Shown one piece after another: positions 10,056 to 18,636 of a DNA stretch of 64,000 bases (position 1 is the stretch's first letter; every line of letters begins with the position of its first letter). The notes under the pieces are model-generated. The model was not told the origin of the DNA. It searched no databases and saw only the letters and a program-made list of their open reading frames with translations. This DNA is from Streptomyces sp. 2131.1 (GTDB lineage: Bacteria; Actinomycetota; Actinomycetes; Streptomycetales; Streptomycetaceae): positions 2,480,001-2,544,000 of the forward strand of contig NZ_FNSY01000001.1 of assembly GCF_900105515.1 (NCBI RefSeq). The letters run 5' to 3'. The position numbers and the translations under genes were made by a program.

Positions 10056-12356
10056 TCAACCGTTGTCGTCGCTGTTGCCCGGCCGCTTGTCCCCCTTGTC
10101 CCCCTTGTCCCCCGAGAGGTCCGGCAGGCCCACGGAGGTCGACGGGTCCGGTCCCGGCTCGGTCGACGGGCCCGTGGGCGGCTTCTCCGAGGCGTCGCCG
10201 GACGGCGAGGCGGGCGGGGAGCTCTGCGGGGACTCGCTGGCCGGCGGGGGCTCGGAGGTCGCCGACTTGGACGGCGACGTGGAGGGCGTGGGCTTCTCGG
10301 AGGGCGAGGTGCTCGGGCTCGGCGAGGTGGACACGGGCGGCGGGCTGACCGCGGCGCCCATGTCGGTGTCGAGGTCGAACTCGCGGGCCTTGCCGACCGA
10401 GTGGCCCATGTAGTCGGCCCAGATCTCGGCGGGGAAGCCGCCACCGTTGACGCGTCCGCCGCCGCCGGCGCCCTGGAGGGTCACCTGCGCGTTCTTCTGC
10501 ACCTTCTTGCCGTCATCGCCGGTGCGGTCGAAGGCCGCCTCGCCGAACAGGCCGACCGAGGTGACGAGGTTCGAGGTGTAGCCGGTGAACCAGGCCGACT
10601 TGTTGTCGTCGGAGGTACCGGTCTTGCCCGCGATGTCCTTGTCGGAGAGCCCCTCCGCGTTGCGGACCGACCCCCGGGCCGTACCGTCGTCGACCACGCC
10701 GGTCAGCACCGAGGTCACGGAGTCCGCGGCCTGGCGGGAGATCACCTGCTCGCCGATCGCGTCGGGCATCTTCACCGGGGAGTCGCCCTGGTGCACGGCG
10801 GACTTCACGATCTGCGGGGTGACCTGCTTGCCGTGGTTGTCGAGCGTGGCGTAGACCCCGGCCATCTCCAGCGGGCTCGCACCCATGGAGCCGAGGGTCA
10901 TCGCGGGCGCGGCCTCCAGCTTCTCCACGTCCATGCCGAGCTTGCCGGCGGTCTTCATGACCTTGTCCATGCCGACGTCCACGCCCATCTGCGCGAAGAC
11001 GGAGTTGACGGACGCGTTCATCGCGGTCTGGACGGTGATCGGGCCGTAGTTGTGGTCGTCCTCGTTCTCCGGCGCGAAGAACCGGTCGCCGCCGACGACG
11101 GGCCGCTTGCTGGTGCCGTCGTAGCGGGTGTTGGCGGTGATCCGCTGGCCTTCCTGCGTCTTCGACTCCTGGTCGAGTGCTGCGGCGAGGATGACCGGCT
11201 TGAAGGTGGAGGCGGGCTGGTAGTCGCGCCGGGAGGCGTTGGACGTCCAGTGCTCGTTCTGGCCGCGTCCGCCGTACAGCGCGACCACAGCGCCGGTCTT
11301 CGGGTCGACCGAGGCGGCGCCGGCCTGGATGTCCTTGTCGAGCTTGCGCTTCTTGGTGTCCAGCTTGTCGAGCAGCTTCGTCTCGACCGACTTCTCCAGC
11401 TGCTTCTGCTTCTTCTTGTCGATGTTGACGGTGATCGTCCAGCCGCCGAGGTCGAACTGGTCGTCGCTGATGCCCAGCTGCTTGATCACGGCCTTGCGGG
11501 CCGCCTCCACGATGTAGCCCTTCTGGCCGGCCGTCCCGTTCAGCGGCTTCGGGTCGCGCGGCACCGGGAACTTCAGCCCCTGCCGCTTCCCGGAGTCGAG
11601 CCAGCCCTCCCCGACCATGTTGTCCAGCGTGTACGCCCAGCGCGCCTTGACGAGCCGCTTGCCGTTCGGGCCCGCGACGGCCCAGTCGTACTGGCTCGGC
11701 GCCTGGAGCAGCGCGGCGAGGTAGGCGCCCTGGGAGACGTCCAGGTTTTTGGCGTCCACGCCGTAGTACGCCTGCGCGGCGGCCTGGATGCCCCAGGCAC
11801 CGCGGCCGAAGTAGCTGGTGTTGATGTAACCGGCGAGGATTTCCTTCTTGGTCTTCTTCTGGTCCAGCTTCAGCGAGATGACCAGCTCTTTGAGCTTCCG
11901 GCTGACCGTCTGGTCCTGGTCGAGGTAGTAGTTCTTCACGTACTGCTGGGTGATGGTCGAGCCGCCCTGCTTGCCCTTGCCCGAGATGGTGTTGAGCAGG
12001 CCGCGCGTGGTGCCCTTGAAGTCGACGCCGTGGTCCTTGTAGAAGGACTTGTTCTCGGCGGCGACGAAGGTGTCCTGCACCTCCTTGGGCACCTCCGCGA
12101 GGCTCACGACCTCGCGGTTGACCTCGCCGGTCCTGGCGAGCAGGCTGCCGTCGGCGTACTTGTAGACGTTCGCCTGCAACTCCATCTTGGGGTTGCCCTC
12201 CGGCACGTCCACGAGCATGTAGAGCACGGCGAAGGCACCCATGCCCAGCAGGATCACCCCGAGGGCGGTGCCCAGTAGTTTGCGCCAGGTGAAGAGCCTG
12301 CGTATGCCGCTCTTCTCAGCCCGCCGCTGGGCTCGTCGCGCTTCCGCTCGACCCAT
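10056..12356 (-). CDS. Bifunctional penicillin-binding protein (class A)
   Basis: A 766-residue membrane-anchored peptidoglycan synthase with a transmembrane segment at about 27-47. The glycosyltransferase (GT51) domain has the catalytic Glu101 in AAENKSFYKDHG, GGSTITQQYVKN at 131-142 and the KKEILAGYIN motif near 170. The transpeptidase domain has the catalytic serine in STFK (383-386), SVN (449-451) and KTGT (578-581). It polymerises lipid II and crosslinks the peptides outside the membrane. The C-terminal ~120 residues are a Pro/Ser/Thr-rich disordered tail ending in GDKGDKGDK repeats. I chose the ATG at 12356, which has a GGGAGCGA ribosome binding site, over the 56-codon upstream extension. 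Confidence 0.95.
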   Translation of the reverse strand: MGRAEARRAQRRAEKSGIRRLFTWRKLLGTALGVILLGMGAFAVLYMLVDVPEGNPKMELQANVYKYADGSLLARTGEVNREVVSLAEVPKEVQDTFVAAENKSFYKDHGVDFKGTTRGLLNTISGKGKQGGSTITQQYVKNYYLDQDQTVSRKLKELVISLKLDQKKTKKEILAGYINTSYFGRGAWGIQAAAQAYYGVDAKNLDVSQGAYLAALLQAPSQYDWAVAGPNGKRLVKARWAYTLDNMVGEGWLDSGKRQGLKFPVPRDPKPLNGTAGQKGYIVEAARKAVIKQLGISDDQFDLGGWTITVNIDKKKQKQLEKSVETKLLDKLDTKKRKLDKDIQAGAASVDPKTGAVVALYGGRGQNEHWTSNASRRDYQPASTFKPVILAAALDQESKTQEGQRITANTRYDGTSKRPVVGGDRFFAPENEDDHNYGPITVQTAMNASVNSVFAQMGVDVGMDKVMKTAGKLGMDVEKLEAAPAMTLGSMGASPLEMAGVYATLDNHGKQVTPQIVKSAVHQGDSPVKMPDAIGEQVISRQAADSVTSVLTGVVDDGTARGSVRNAEGLSDKDIAGKTGTSDDNKSAWFTGYTSNLVTSVGLFGEAAFDRTGDDGKKVQKNAQVTLQGAGGGGRVNGGGFPAEIWADYMGHSVGKAREFDLDTDMGAAVSPPPVSTSPSPSTSPSEKPTPSTSPSKSATSEPPPASESPQSSPPASPSGDASEKPPTGPSTEPGPDPSTSVGLPDLSGDKGDKGDKRPGNSDDNG

Positions 12357-12579
12357 CGCTTGGTCGCTCCCGTTTCTCTGCTCGGCCGGATCAGCTCGGA
12401 CATGCCAGCTAACACCGTTGGCAAGCCCGAAAAGCAGGAGATCCGACGTTTTACGGACGTGAGAATCAGCACCCGTCTCCGATGGAACCGACTCCTGAGG
12501 GGTGCGCATGGTTGCGAGATCCATTAATGTGTAATCACATTGCTATCGACCGGCTAGCTCGTCCACCACGGGGGAAACC

Positions 12580-13551
12580 ATGACCGATCCGCACGACCGC
12601 AACACCGCCGCCCAGACGTCCGCCGGACTGACCCCGGACGCCCCGGAGATGCCGGAACCGCAGGTCCGCGAGACGAAGGCGCACAGCATCGCCGGCGGTC
12701 TCGGGCTGCTGCTGACCGTGCTCGGAGTGATCGCCGGGATCGCCCTCGCCGTCGTCGGGGGCGTCATCGGCTCGAACGGGAACAACGCCGTGGGCATCCC
12801 GGTCTGCATCGTGGGCGTCCTGCTCGCCATCGCCTCGTTCTTCTGCATGGGCGGTGTGAAGATGGTCGCACCGGGCGAGGCGCGGGTCATCCAGCTGTTC
12901 GGCCGGTACGTGGGCACCATCCGCACCGACGGACTGCGCTGGGTCAACCCGCTGACCTCCAGCCGGAAGATCTCCACCCGGGTCCGCAACCACGAGACCG
13001 CCGTCCTCAAGGTCAACGACGCCTACGGCAACCCGATCGAGCTCGCCGCGATCGTCGTGTGGAAGGTCGAGGACACCGCGCAGGCGCTCTTCGAGGTGGA
13101 CGACTTCCTGGAGTTCGTGGCCACCCAGACCGAGTCCGCCGTCCGGCACATCGCCATCGAGTACCCGTACGACGCCCACGAGGAGGGCGGCCTCTCGCTG
13201 CGGGGCAACGCCGAGGAGATCACCGAGAAGCTGGCCGTGGAGCTGACCGCCCGGGTGCAGGCGGCGGGCGTCCGGATCATCGAGTCGCGTTTCAGCCACC
13301 TCGCGTACGCCCCCGAGATCGCCTCCGCGATGCTCCAGCGGCAGCAGGCCGGCGCGGTCGTCGCGGCCCGGCAGCAGATCGTCGAGGGTGCGGTCGGCAT
13401 GGTCGAGATGGCGCTGACCCGGATCGCCGAGCAGGACATCGTCGAGCTGGACGCGGAGCGCAAGGCCTCCATGGTGAGCAATCTGATGGTGGTCCTGTGC
13501 GGTGACCGCGCCGCCCAGCCGGTCCTCAATACGGGCACGCTCTACCAGTGA
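12580..13551 (+). CDS. SPFH/Band 7 membrane protein
   Basis: A 323-residue SPFH (stomatin/prohibitin/flotillin) protein. Two adjacent hydrophobic segments (about 40-95, including [19 protein letters not shown] and [14 protein letters not shown]) anchor it. The SPFH domain follows: [28 protein letters not shown], and [14 protein letters not shown]. These proteins scaffold membrane microdomains and often associate with proteases; the partner here is unknown. The ATG follows GGGGGAAACC. The stop codon overlaps the GTG start of the next gene (GTGA), so the two are translationally coupled. It is divergent from the penicillin-binding protein gene. Confidence 0.92.
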   Translation: MTDPHDRNTAAQTSAGLTPDAPEMPEPQVRETKAHSIAGGLGLLLTVLGVIAGIALAVVGGVIGSNGNNAVGIPVCIVGVLLAIASFFCMGGVKMVAPGEARVIQLFGRYVGTIRTDGLRWVNPLTSSRKISTRVRNHETAVLKVNDAYGNPIELAAIVVWKVEDTAQALFEVDDFLEFVATQTESAVRHIAIEYPYDAHEEGGLSLRGNAEEITEKLAVELTARVQAAGVRIIESRFSHLAYAPEIASAMLQRQQAGAVVAARQQIVEGAVGMVEMALTRIAEQDIVELDAERKASMVSNLMVVLCGDRAAQPVLNTGTLYQ

Positions 13552-13805
13552 CCGAACAGACCCCGGGCGAATCGCCCCGCGCCCGGCCGCGGCAGCGCAA
13601 GCAGATGCTGCTGCGCCTTGACCCCGCCGTGCACGACGCACTGGCCCGCTGGGCGTCGGACGAGCTGCGCAGCGCGAACGCGCAGATCGAGTTCCTGCTG
13701 CGGCGCGCGCTCGCCGAGTCAGGCCGGCTGCCGGGCGGGGCGGCACCGATCCCGCGCCGGGGGCGCCCGCCCAAGGCCGCGGAGGACCCACCGGCCGAGG
13801 AGTGA
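13548..13805 (+). CDS. Small Arc/CopG-like DNA-binding protein
   Basis: An 85-residue basic protein that overlaps the SPFH gene by four bases. The segment KQMLLRLDPAVHDALARWA followed by SANAQIEFLLRRAL is a typical ribbon-helix-helix pattern: an N-terminal beta strand with alternating residues, then two helices. The C-terminus carries a Pro/Arg AT-hook-like stretch (PRRGRPPK). It probably binds DNA as a dimer, perhaps autoregulating the SPFH operon; this is inferred from coupling only. No toxin gene lies beside it, so I do not call it an antitoxin. Confidence 0.85.
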   Translation: MTEQTPGESPRARPRQRKQMLLRLDPAVHDALARWASDELRSANAQIEFLLRRALAESGRLPGGAAPIPRRGRPPKAAEDPPAEE

Positions 13806-13847
13806 CACGTCAGAGGCCCGTCCCGTGAGGGGCGGGCCTCTGACGTG
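13806..13847 (+). terminator. Strong hairpin terminator
   Basis: CACGTCAGAGGCCCG (13806-13820) pairs perfectly with CGGGCCTCTGACGTG (13833-13847), a 15-bp stem directly after the stop codon of the ribbon-helix-helix gene. Confidence 0.88.
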
Positions 13848-13857
13848 CGCCGTTCGG

Positions 13858-13903
13858 GTGTACTCCCCGCGTATACACGGCAGGTATACACACCATGTAG
13901 AGT
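13858..13903 (+). promoter_or_regulatory. PadR operator repeats and leaderless promoter
   Basis: GTGTAC at 13858 is followed by two copies of GTATACAC at 13871 and 13884, spaced 13 bp start to start. The core GTATAC is itself palindromic. A -10-like TAGAGT lies at 13898-13903, seven bases before the padR ATG at 13911, and no Shine-Dalgarno sequence is present. This fits a leaderless transcript with PadR binding over its -35/-10 region. Confidence 0.65.
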
Positions 13904-13910
13904 GCCGGTC

Positions 13911-14435
13911 ATGTCTATCGGCCACACGCTGCTCGGGCTCCTGGAGTCCGGCCCCCGCCACGGTTACGACCTCAAGCGGACGTTCGACGAGAAGTTCGGG
14001 CACGACCGCCCCCTGCACTACGGGCAGGTCTACTCGACGATGTCCCGGCTCCTGAAGAACGGCCTCGTCGAGGTCGACGGCGTGGAGAGCGGCGGTGGCC
14101 CCGAACGCAAGCGCTACGCGATCACCGACGCCGGCATCACCGACGTCGCCACCTGGCTCGCGCAGCCCGAGAAGCCGGAGCCGTACCTCCAGTCGACCCT
14201 GTACACCAAGGTCGTCCTCGCCATGCTCACCGGCCGCAACGCCGGGGACGTGCTGGACGCCCAGCGCTCCGAACACCTGCGTCTGATGCGCATACTCACC
14301 GACCGGAAGCGGCGTGGTGACCTCGCGGACCAGCTGATCTGCGACCACGCCCTGTTCCACCTCGAAGCCGATCTGCGCTGGCTGGAACTGACCGCCGCCC
14401 GCCTCGGCCAGCTCCAGAAAGTGGTGACCGCGTGA
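13911..14435 (+). CDS. PadR family transcriptional regulator
   Basis: A 174-residue repressor. The N-terminal winged helix has IGHTLLGLLESGPRHGYDLK, then HYGQVYSTMSRLLKNGLVEV and RKRYAITDAG, diagnostic of PadR. The C-terminal part contains the helices used for dimerisation (YTKVVLAMLTGRNAGDVLDA). It begins an operon with the ABC transporter genes: its stop overlaps the ATPase start by four bases. PadR proteins usually repress their adjacent exporter until a toxic ligand binds. The ATG at 13911 has no ribosome binding site and appears leaderless. Confidence 0.93.
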   Translation: MSIGHTLLGLLESGPRHGYDLKRTFDEKFGHDRPLHYGQVYSTMSRLLKNGLVEVDGVESGGGPERKRYAITDAGITDVATWLAQPEKPEPYLQSTLYTKVVLAMLTGRNAGDVLDAQRSEHLRLMRILTDRKRRGDLADQLICDHALFHLEADLRWLELTAARLGQLQKVVTA

Positions 14436-15118
14436 CCCCCGCCGGCTCCCTCCTCGCCGCGCACGACCTGCGCAAGACCTACGGATCGACCCCCGCCCTG
14501 GACGGCGCCTCGTTCTCCGTCCACCCGGGCGAGGTCGTCGCCGTCATGGGCCCCTCCGGCTCCGGCAAGTCCACGCTGCTGCACTGCCTCGCCGGGATCA
14601 TCACCCCGGACTCCGGCACCATCACCTACGACGGCCGTAAGCTGTCCGCCATGTCCGACGCGGAACGCAGCGCCCTGCGCCGCAGCGACTTCGGCTTCGT
14701 CTTCCAGTTCGGCCAGCTCGTCCCGGAACTCACCTGCGTCGAGAACGTCGCCCTGCCGCTCCGCCTGAACGGCACCCGCCGCAAGGACGCCGAGCGCACC
14801 GCCCGCACCTGGATGGAGCGCCTTGAGGTCGAGGACATCGCCTCCAAGCGCCCCGGCGAGGTCTCGGGCGGCCAGGGCCAGCGCGTCGCCGTGGCCCGCG
14901 CGCTCGCCGGCTCCCCGAAGGTGATCTTCGCGGACGAGCCGACCGGCGCCCTGGACTCCCTCAACGGCGAGCGCGTCATGCAGCTGCTCACCGAGGCCGC
15001 CCGCTCCGCCAACGTCGCCGTGGTCCTGGTGACCCACGAGGCCCGCGTCGCCGCCTACTCCGACCGCGACGTCACCGTGCGGGACGGCCGCGCCCGCGAC
15101 CTGGAGCACGCCGCATGA
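14432..15118 (+). CDS. ABC transporter ATP-binding protein (MacB/LolD type)
   Basis: A 228-residue nucleotide-binding subunit. It has Walker A GPSGSGKSTLLH, Q-loop region FGFVFQFGQLVPELT, signature VSGGQGQRVAVARAL, Walker B VIFADEPTGALDS and an H-loop VLVTHEARV. The sequence class (GALDS after Walker B) is that of MacB/LolD/FtsE-like ATPases that pair with FtsX-fold permeases. It overlaps padR and the permease gene by four bases at each end, so all three genes form one coupled operon. It powers the exporter or mechanotransmission system formed with the next gene. Confidence 0.95.
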   Translation: MTPAGSLLAAHDLRKTYGSTPALDGASFSVHPGEVVAVMGPSGSGKSTLLHCLAGIITPDSGTITYDGRKLSAMSDAERSALRRSDFGFVFQFGQLVPELTCVENVALPLRLNGTRRKDAERTARTWMERLEVEDIASKRPGEVSGGQGQRVAVARALAGSPKVIFADEPTGALDSLNGERVMQLLTEAARSANVAVVLVTHEARVAAYSDRDVTVRDGRARDLEHAA

Positions 15119-17508
15119 CGCTCCTCGACGAGAAGCGGACCCCGGCCCCCGCGCCGTCGCCGGCCCGCCCCTCCCGTGCCGCGCCCTGGCTGCGCGACCT
15201 CGCCCTCGGCATCCGGTTCGCCGCCGCCGGCGGGCGCGAGGGCTGGACCCGTACCCTGCTCACCGCCGTCGGCGTCGGCCTCGGCGTCACGCTCCTGTTC
15301 CTCGCCGCCTCCGTGCCGCACGCGCTCGACGCGCGTACCGCCCGGGAGAACGCGCGCAGCGAGACCCAGATCTCCGAGAACCCGGACGCGCAGGCGAAGA
15401 AGTCCGACACCACGGTCCTGCGGATCGCGGCCGAGACCGAGTACCACGACCGCACGATCCTCGGCCACCTGATGCGCGCCGAGGGGACCCACCCGGTCCT
15501 CCCGCCGGGCATCGACGCCCTGCCGGCGGCCGGCGAGATGGTCGTCTCCCCCGCGCTGAAGGACCTGCTGAACGACCCGGGCAACGCCCTGCTCAGGGAG
15601 CGTTTCCCCTACAAGGTGACCGGCACGATCGCGGACGCAGGACTGCGGTCGCCCAACGAGCTGCTGTACTACGCCGGCAGCGACACCCTGACCCCGGCCG
15701 CGGGCGGCCACCGCGTCACCGGCTACGGCGACCCCGGCCCGACCCCACCGCTCGCCCCGCTGCTCGTCGTGCTCGTGATCATGGTCTGCGTGGTGCTGCT
15801 CGCGCCCGTCGCCATCTTCATCGCCACCGCCGTGCGCTTCGGCGGCGACCGCCGCGACCGCCGGCTGGCCGCGCTGCGCCTGGTCGGTACGGACATCAGG
15901 TCGACCCGCCGGATCGCGGCCGGCGAGGCCCTCTTCGGCTCCGCGCTCGGTGTGCTCATCGGCCTCGTCCTCTTCCTGGTCGGGCGGCAGTTCGTGAGCT
16001 ACATCGAGGTCTGGGACATCAGCGCCTTCCCCGCCGACCTCGCCCCCGACCTGCGGCTCTGCCTGCTCATCGCGGTCGCCGTCCCGCTGACGGCCGTCCT
16101 CGTCACGCTGTCCGCGATGCGCTCCGTGGTCATCGAGCCGCTCGGGGTCGTACGCAACAGCCGGTCCCGCAAGCGCCGCCTGTGGTGGCGGCTGCTGCTC
16201 CCGCTCGCCGGCCTGGGCGTGCTCGCGGTCAACGGACAGTCCGGCGAGTACGAGGTCGTCAACCCGTACACCATCACCACCGGCGCGGTCCTGGTCCTGG
16301 TCGGGCTCGCCCTGCTGCTGCCGTGGCTGGTCGAGGCGTCCGTGGGCCGGCTGCGCGGCGGCCCGGTGCCCTGGCAGCTCGCCACCCGCAGGCTCCAGCT
16401 GAGCAGCGGGACCGCCTCCCGCGCGGTCAGCGGCGTCACCGTGGCGGTGGCCGGAGCGGTGGCCGTGCAGATGCTGTTCGCCGCGATGAACGCCGACTTC
16501 AACAAGGCCACCGGGCAGGACACCAGCCGCGCCCAGTTCTACGCCTCGTCGGAGCAGGTCAGCGGCAACGCCGCCGTGGAGACCATCAAGGAGTTCCGCG
16601 CCACCAAGGGCGTCACCCAGGTCATCGGCATGATCGAGGCGTACGCCAGCAAGCCCGGGAAGTATTCCGAGGACGACATCCAGCCCACCACCTCCTTCAG
16701 CATCGGCGACTGCGCCACCCTGCGCGAGGTCGCCCGCATCGACTCCTGCAAGGACGGCGACACCTTCGTCGTGCACCCCAGGGACGACAAGGACATGTCC
16801 GGCTGGATGGACAAGACCGCCCGCAAGGGCAAGGAGATCGAGTTCGAGTCCGGCACCGGCAGGAAGCTGCGCTGGACGCTGCCCGCCGACGCGAGGACCG
16901 TCGTCGGCCGCAAGGACCCGGTCGGCGAGGACCGCTGGGGCATCATGGTCACGCCCGGAGCGATCGACGCGACCACCCTGCCGGGCGCCAGCACCGTCTC
17001 CCAGATCCGCATCGACGACAGCGTGCCGGACGCCGCCGAGTACGTGCGCAACACGGCGGCCCGCATCGACCCCGGCATGCGCCTGGTCACCATGACGTCC
17101 GTCGAGCGCGACCGCCAGTACGCCAGCGTCCAGACCGGCCTCCAGGTCGGCGCGACCGTCACGCTGCTGCTGATCGCCGCCTCCATGCTGGTCTCCCAGC
17201 TGGAGCAGCTCCGGGAGCGCAAGCGGCTCCTCTCGGTGCTGGTGGCCTTCGGCACCCGCCGGACCACGCTCGCCTGGTCGGTGCTCTGGCAGACCGCGCT
17301 CCCGGTGGTCATCGGCCTCGCGGTCGCGGTGGCCGGCGGCCTCGCGCTCGGCGCCGCGCTGTGCTGGATGGTCGGCAAGCAGGTGACCGACTGGCTGATG
17401 TTCCTGCCCCTGGCGGGGGCGGGCGGGGCGCTCATCCTGCTGGTCACGCTGCTGTCGCTGCCGCCGCTGTGGCGCATGATGCGCCCGGACGGGCTCCGCA
17501 GCGAGTAG
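15115..17508 (+). CDS. FtsX/MacB-fold ABC transporter permease
   Basis: A 797-residue integral membrane protein with the duplicated FtsX arrangement. There is an N-terminal transmembrane helix (near residues 45-65), a short extracytoplasmic domain, a transmembrane block at about 215-345, a second block around 360-470, a large extracytoplasmic domain (about 470-670) and a final three-helix FtsX block (about 680-790). The basic loop RRDRRLAALRLVG is the typical FtsX cytoplasmic motif and recurs as RKRLLSVLVAFG. With the ATPase it probably exports a peptide, lipid or antibiotic; the substrate is unknown. It ends at a bidirectional terminator before oxyR. Confidence 0.92.
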   Translation: MTLLDEKRTPAPAPSPARPSRAAPWLRDLALGIRFAAAGGREGWTRTLLTAVGVGLGVTLLFLAASVPHALDARTARENARSETQISENPDAQAKKSDTTVLRIAAETEYHDRTILGHLMRAEGTHPVLPPGIDALPAAGEMVVSPALKDLLNDPGNALLRERFPYKVTGTIADAGLRSPNELLYYAGSDTLTPAAGGHRVTGYGDPGPTPPLAPLLVVLVIMVCVVLLAPVAIFIATAVRFGGDRRDRRLAALRLVGTDIRSTRRIAAGEALFGSALGVLIGLVLFLVGRQFVSYIEVWDISAFPADLAPDLRLCLLIAVAVPLTAVLVTLSAMRSVVIEPLGVVRNSRSRKRRLWWRLLLPLAGLGVLAVNGQSGEYEVVNPYTITTGAVLVLVGLALLLPWLVEASVGRLRGGPVPWQLATRRLQLSSGTASRAVSGVTVAVAGAVAVQMLFAAMNADFNKATGQDTSRAQFYASSEQVSGNAAVETIKEFRATKGVTQVIGMIEAYASKPGKYSEDDIQPTTSFSIGDCATLREVARIDSCKDGDTFVVHPRDDKDMSGWMDKTARKGKEIEFESGTGRKLRWTLPADARTVVGRKDPVGEDRWGIMVTPGAIDATTLPGASTVSQIRIDDSVPDAAEYVRNTAARIDPGMRLVTMTSVERDRQYASVQTGLQVGATVTLLLIAASMLVSQLEQLRERKRLLSVLVAFGTRRTTLAWSVLWQTALPVVIGLAVAVAGGLALGAALCWMVGKQVTDWLMFLPLAGAGGALILLVTLLSLPPLWRMMRPDGLRSE

Positions 17509-17518
17509 CCCTGCCCCG

Positions 17519-17558
17519 CGGCGGGCGGCCGGACGTCCCTACGTCCGGCCGCCCGCCG
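17519..17558. terminator. Bidirectional terminator overlapping the oxyR end
   Basis: CGGCGGGCGGCCGGACGT (17519-17536) pairs with ACGTCCGGCCGCCCGCCG (17541-17558) over a CCCT loop, an 18-bp perfect stem. It serves the convergent permease and oxyR genes; its right arm lies within the last codons of oxyR. Confidence 0.88.
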
Positions 17559-18504
17559 TCACGCGTACCGGCAGGGCCCGCATCGTCTCGCGCAGGGCCG
17601 CCGCGAACTCCTCGAACTCCTCCTGCCGGGCCGCCCCGGTCCGCATCGCCAGCGCCACCCGCCGCGTCGGCGCCGGGTCCGCGAAGTACCCCGTGGTCAG
17701 CGCCTCGTTGCGGGCGGTCTCGACGGTGACCGCGGTGCGCGGCAGCAGCGTCACCCCGAGCCCGCCGGCCACCAGCTGCACCAGCGTGGAGAGCCCGGCG
17801 GCGGTCGTGGTGACCGGGGCGCCCTCCGTACGGCCGGCCTCGCGGCAGATGTCGAGCGCCTGGTCCCGCAGGCAGTGCCCCTCGTCGAGCAGCAGCAGCG
17901 GCAGTTCGCGCAGGGCGTCGCGGGGGATGTCGGCCCGCCCGCCGAGCCGGTGGCCGCGGTCCATGACGAGCACGAAGTCCTCGTCGAACAGCGGGAGCTC
18001 ACTGACCCCGGGGACTCCGAGCGGCACGGCGAGCAGCAGCAGGTCGAGCCGTCCGGCGCCGAGCCCCTCCACGAGCGAGGAGGTCTGCTCCTCGTGCACC
18101 TGGAGGTCGAGGGCCGGGTAGCGCTCGTGGACCAGGCGCAGCACGGCCGGCAGCAGATACGGGGCGACGGTCGGGATGACGCCGAGCCTGAGCACCCCGG
18201 TGAACGGCGCGCGGACCGCCTCGGCCTCCTCCATCAGCTCGCCGACGGCCTCGAGCACGACGCGCGCCCGCACCGCGAGCCGTTCCCCGGCGGGCGAGAG
18301 CAGCACCTTGCGCGTCGTACGCTCGATGAGCTGGACACCCAGTGCCTCCTCCAGCGCGGACACGGCCCCGGAGAGCGCCGGCTGACTCATCCCGATTGCT
18401 GCCGCGGCGTCCCGGAAGTGCAGATATTCGGCGACGGCGGCGAAGGCGCGCAGCTGCGAGAGGCTGGGCTGTTTGAGCCGGTTGCCCGGATTGCTCTGCA
18501 CCAC
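17539..18504 (-). CDS. oxyR: LysR-family peroxide sensor OxyR
   Basis: A 321-residue LysR-type regulator. The N-terminal helix-turn-helix reads LRAFAAVAEYLHFRDAAAA then GMSQPALSGAVSALEEALG. The regulatory domain carries Cys211 and Cys220 in DEGHCLRDQALDIC, nine residues apart, as in the redox-active C199/C208 pair of E. coli OxyR. H2O2 should oxidise this pair and switch on ahpCD. It is divergent from ahpC, and the shared promoter region holds a matching OxyR box. The start is GTG 18504 or the adjacent GTG 18501; the much longer open frame upstream is antisense to ahpCD and not coding. Confidence 0.95.
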   Translation of the reverse strand: MVQSNPGNRLKQPSLSQLRAFAAVAEYLHFRDAAAAIGMSQPALSGAVSALEEALGVQLIERTTRKVLLSPAGERLAVRARVVLEAVGELMEEAEAVRAPFTGVLRLGVIPTVAPYLLPAVLRLVHERYPALDLQVHEEQTSSLVEGLGAGRLDLLLLAVPLGVPGVSELPLFDEDFVLVMDRGHRLGGRADIPRDALRELPLLLLDEGHCLRDQALDICREAGRTEGAPVTTTAAGLSTLVQLVAGGLGVTLLPRTAVTVETARNEALTTGYFADPAPTRRVALAMRTGAARQEEFEEFAAALRETMRALPVRVTAGGRT

Positions 18505-18506
18505 TG

Positions 18507-18543
18507 ATAGGTACCTCCGATCATCACGACCGAGTGTAGCTAT
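18507..18543. promoter_or_regulatory. OxyR-binding box
   Basis: The sequence fits the OxyR consensus ATAG-N7-CTAT-N7-ATAG-N7-CTAT. The outer elements are exact (ATAG 18507-18510, CTAT 18540-18543) and the inner ones degenerate (CGAT 18518-18521, ACCG 18529-18532), all with exact seven-base spacing. It lies immediately upstream of the oxyR start and about 95 bp before ahpC, suitable for both autoregulation and ahpCD activation. Confidence 0.75.
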
Positions 18544-18636
18544 TTCCGCGATCAATGCACTCTGTGCCATGGTGGTGATCGTCCAACCCCCAGGAACTCC
18601 CTCAAAAGGGGAGAACCTACGCTGCAAGGAGAGCGC

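Noticed and set aside
9900..12278. A 792-codon plus-strand frame across the penicillin-binding protein gene
   Set aside because: It is antisense to a gene with all class A PBP motifs and has no domain of its own.
13548..13805. A type II antitoxin
   Set aside because: The ribbon-helix-helix protein resembles antitoxins, but its partner is an SPFH membrane protein and no small toxin gene lies next to it.
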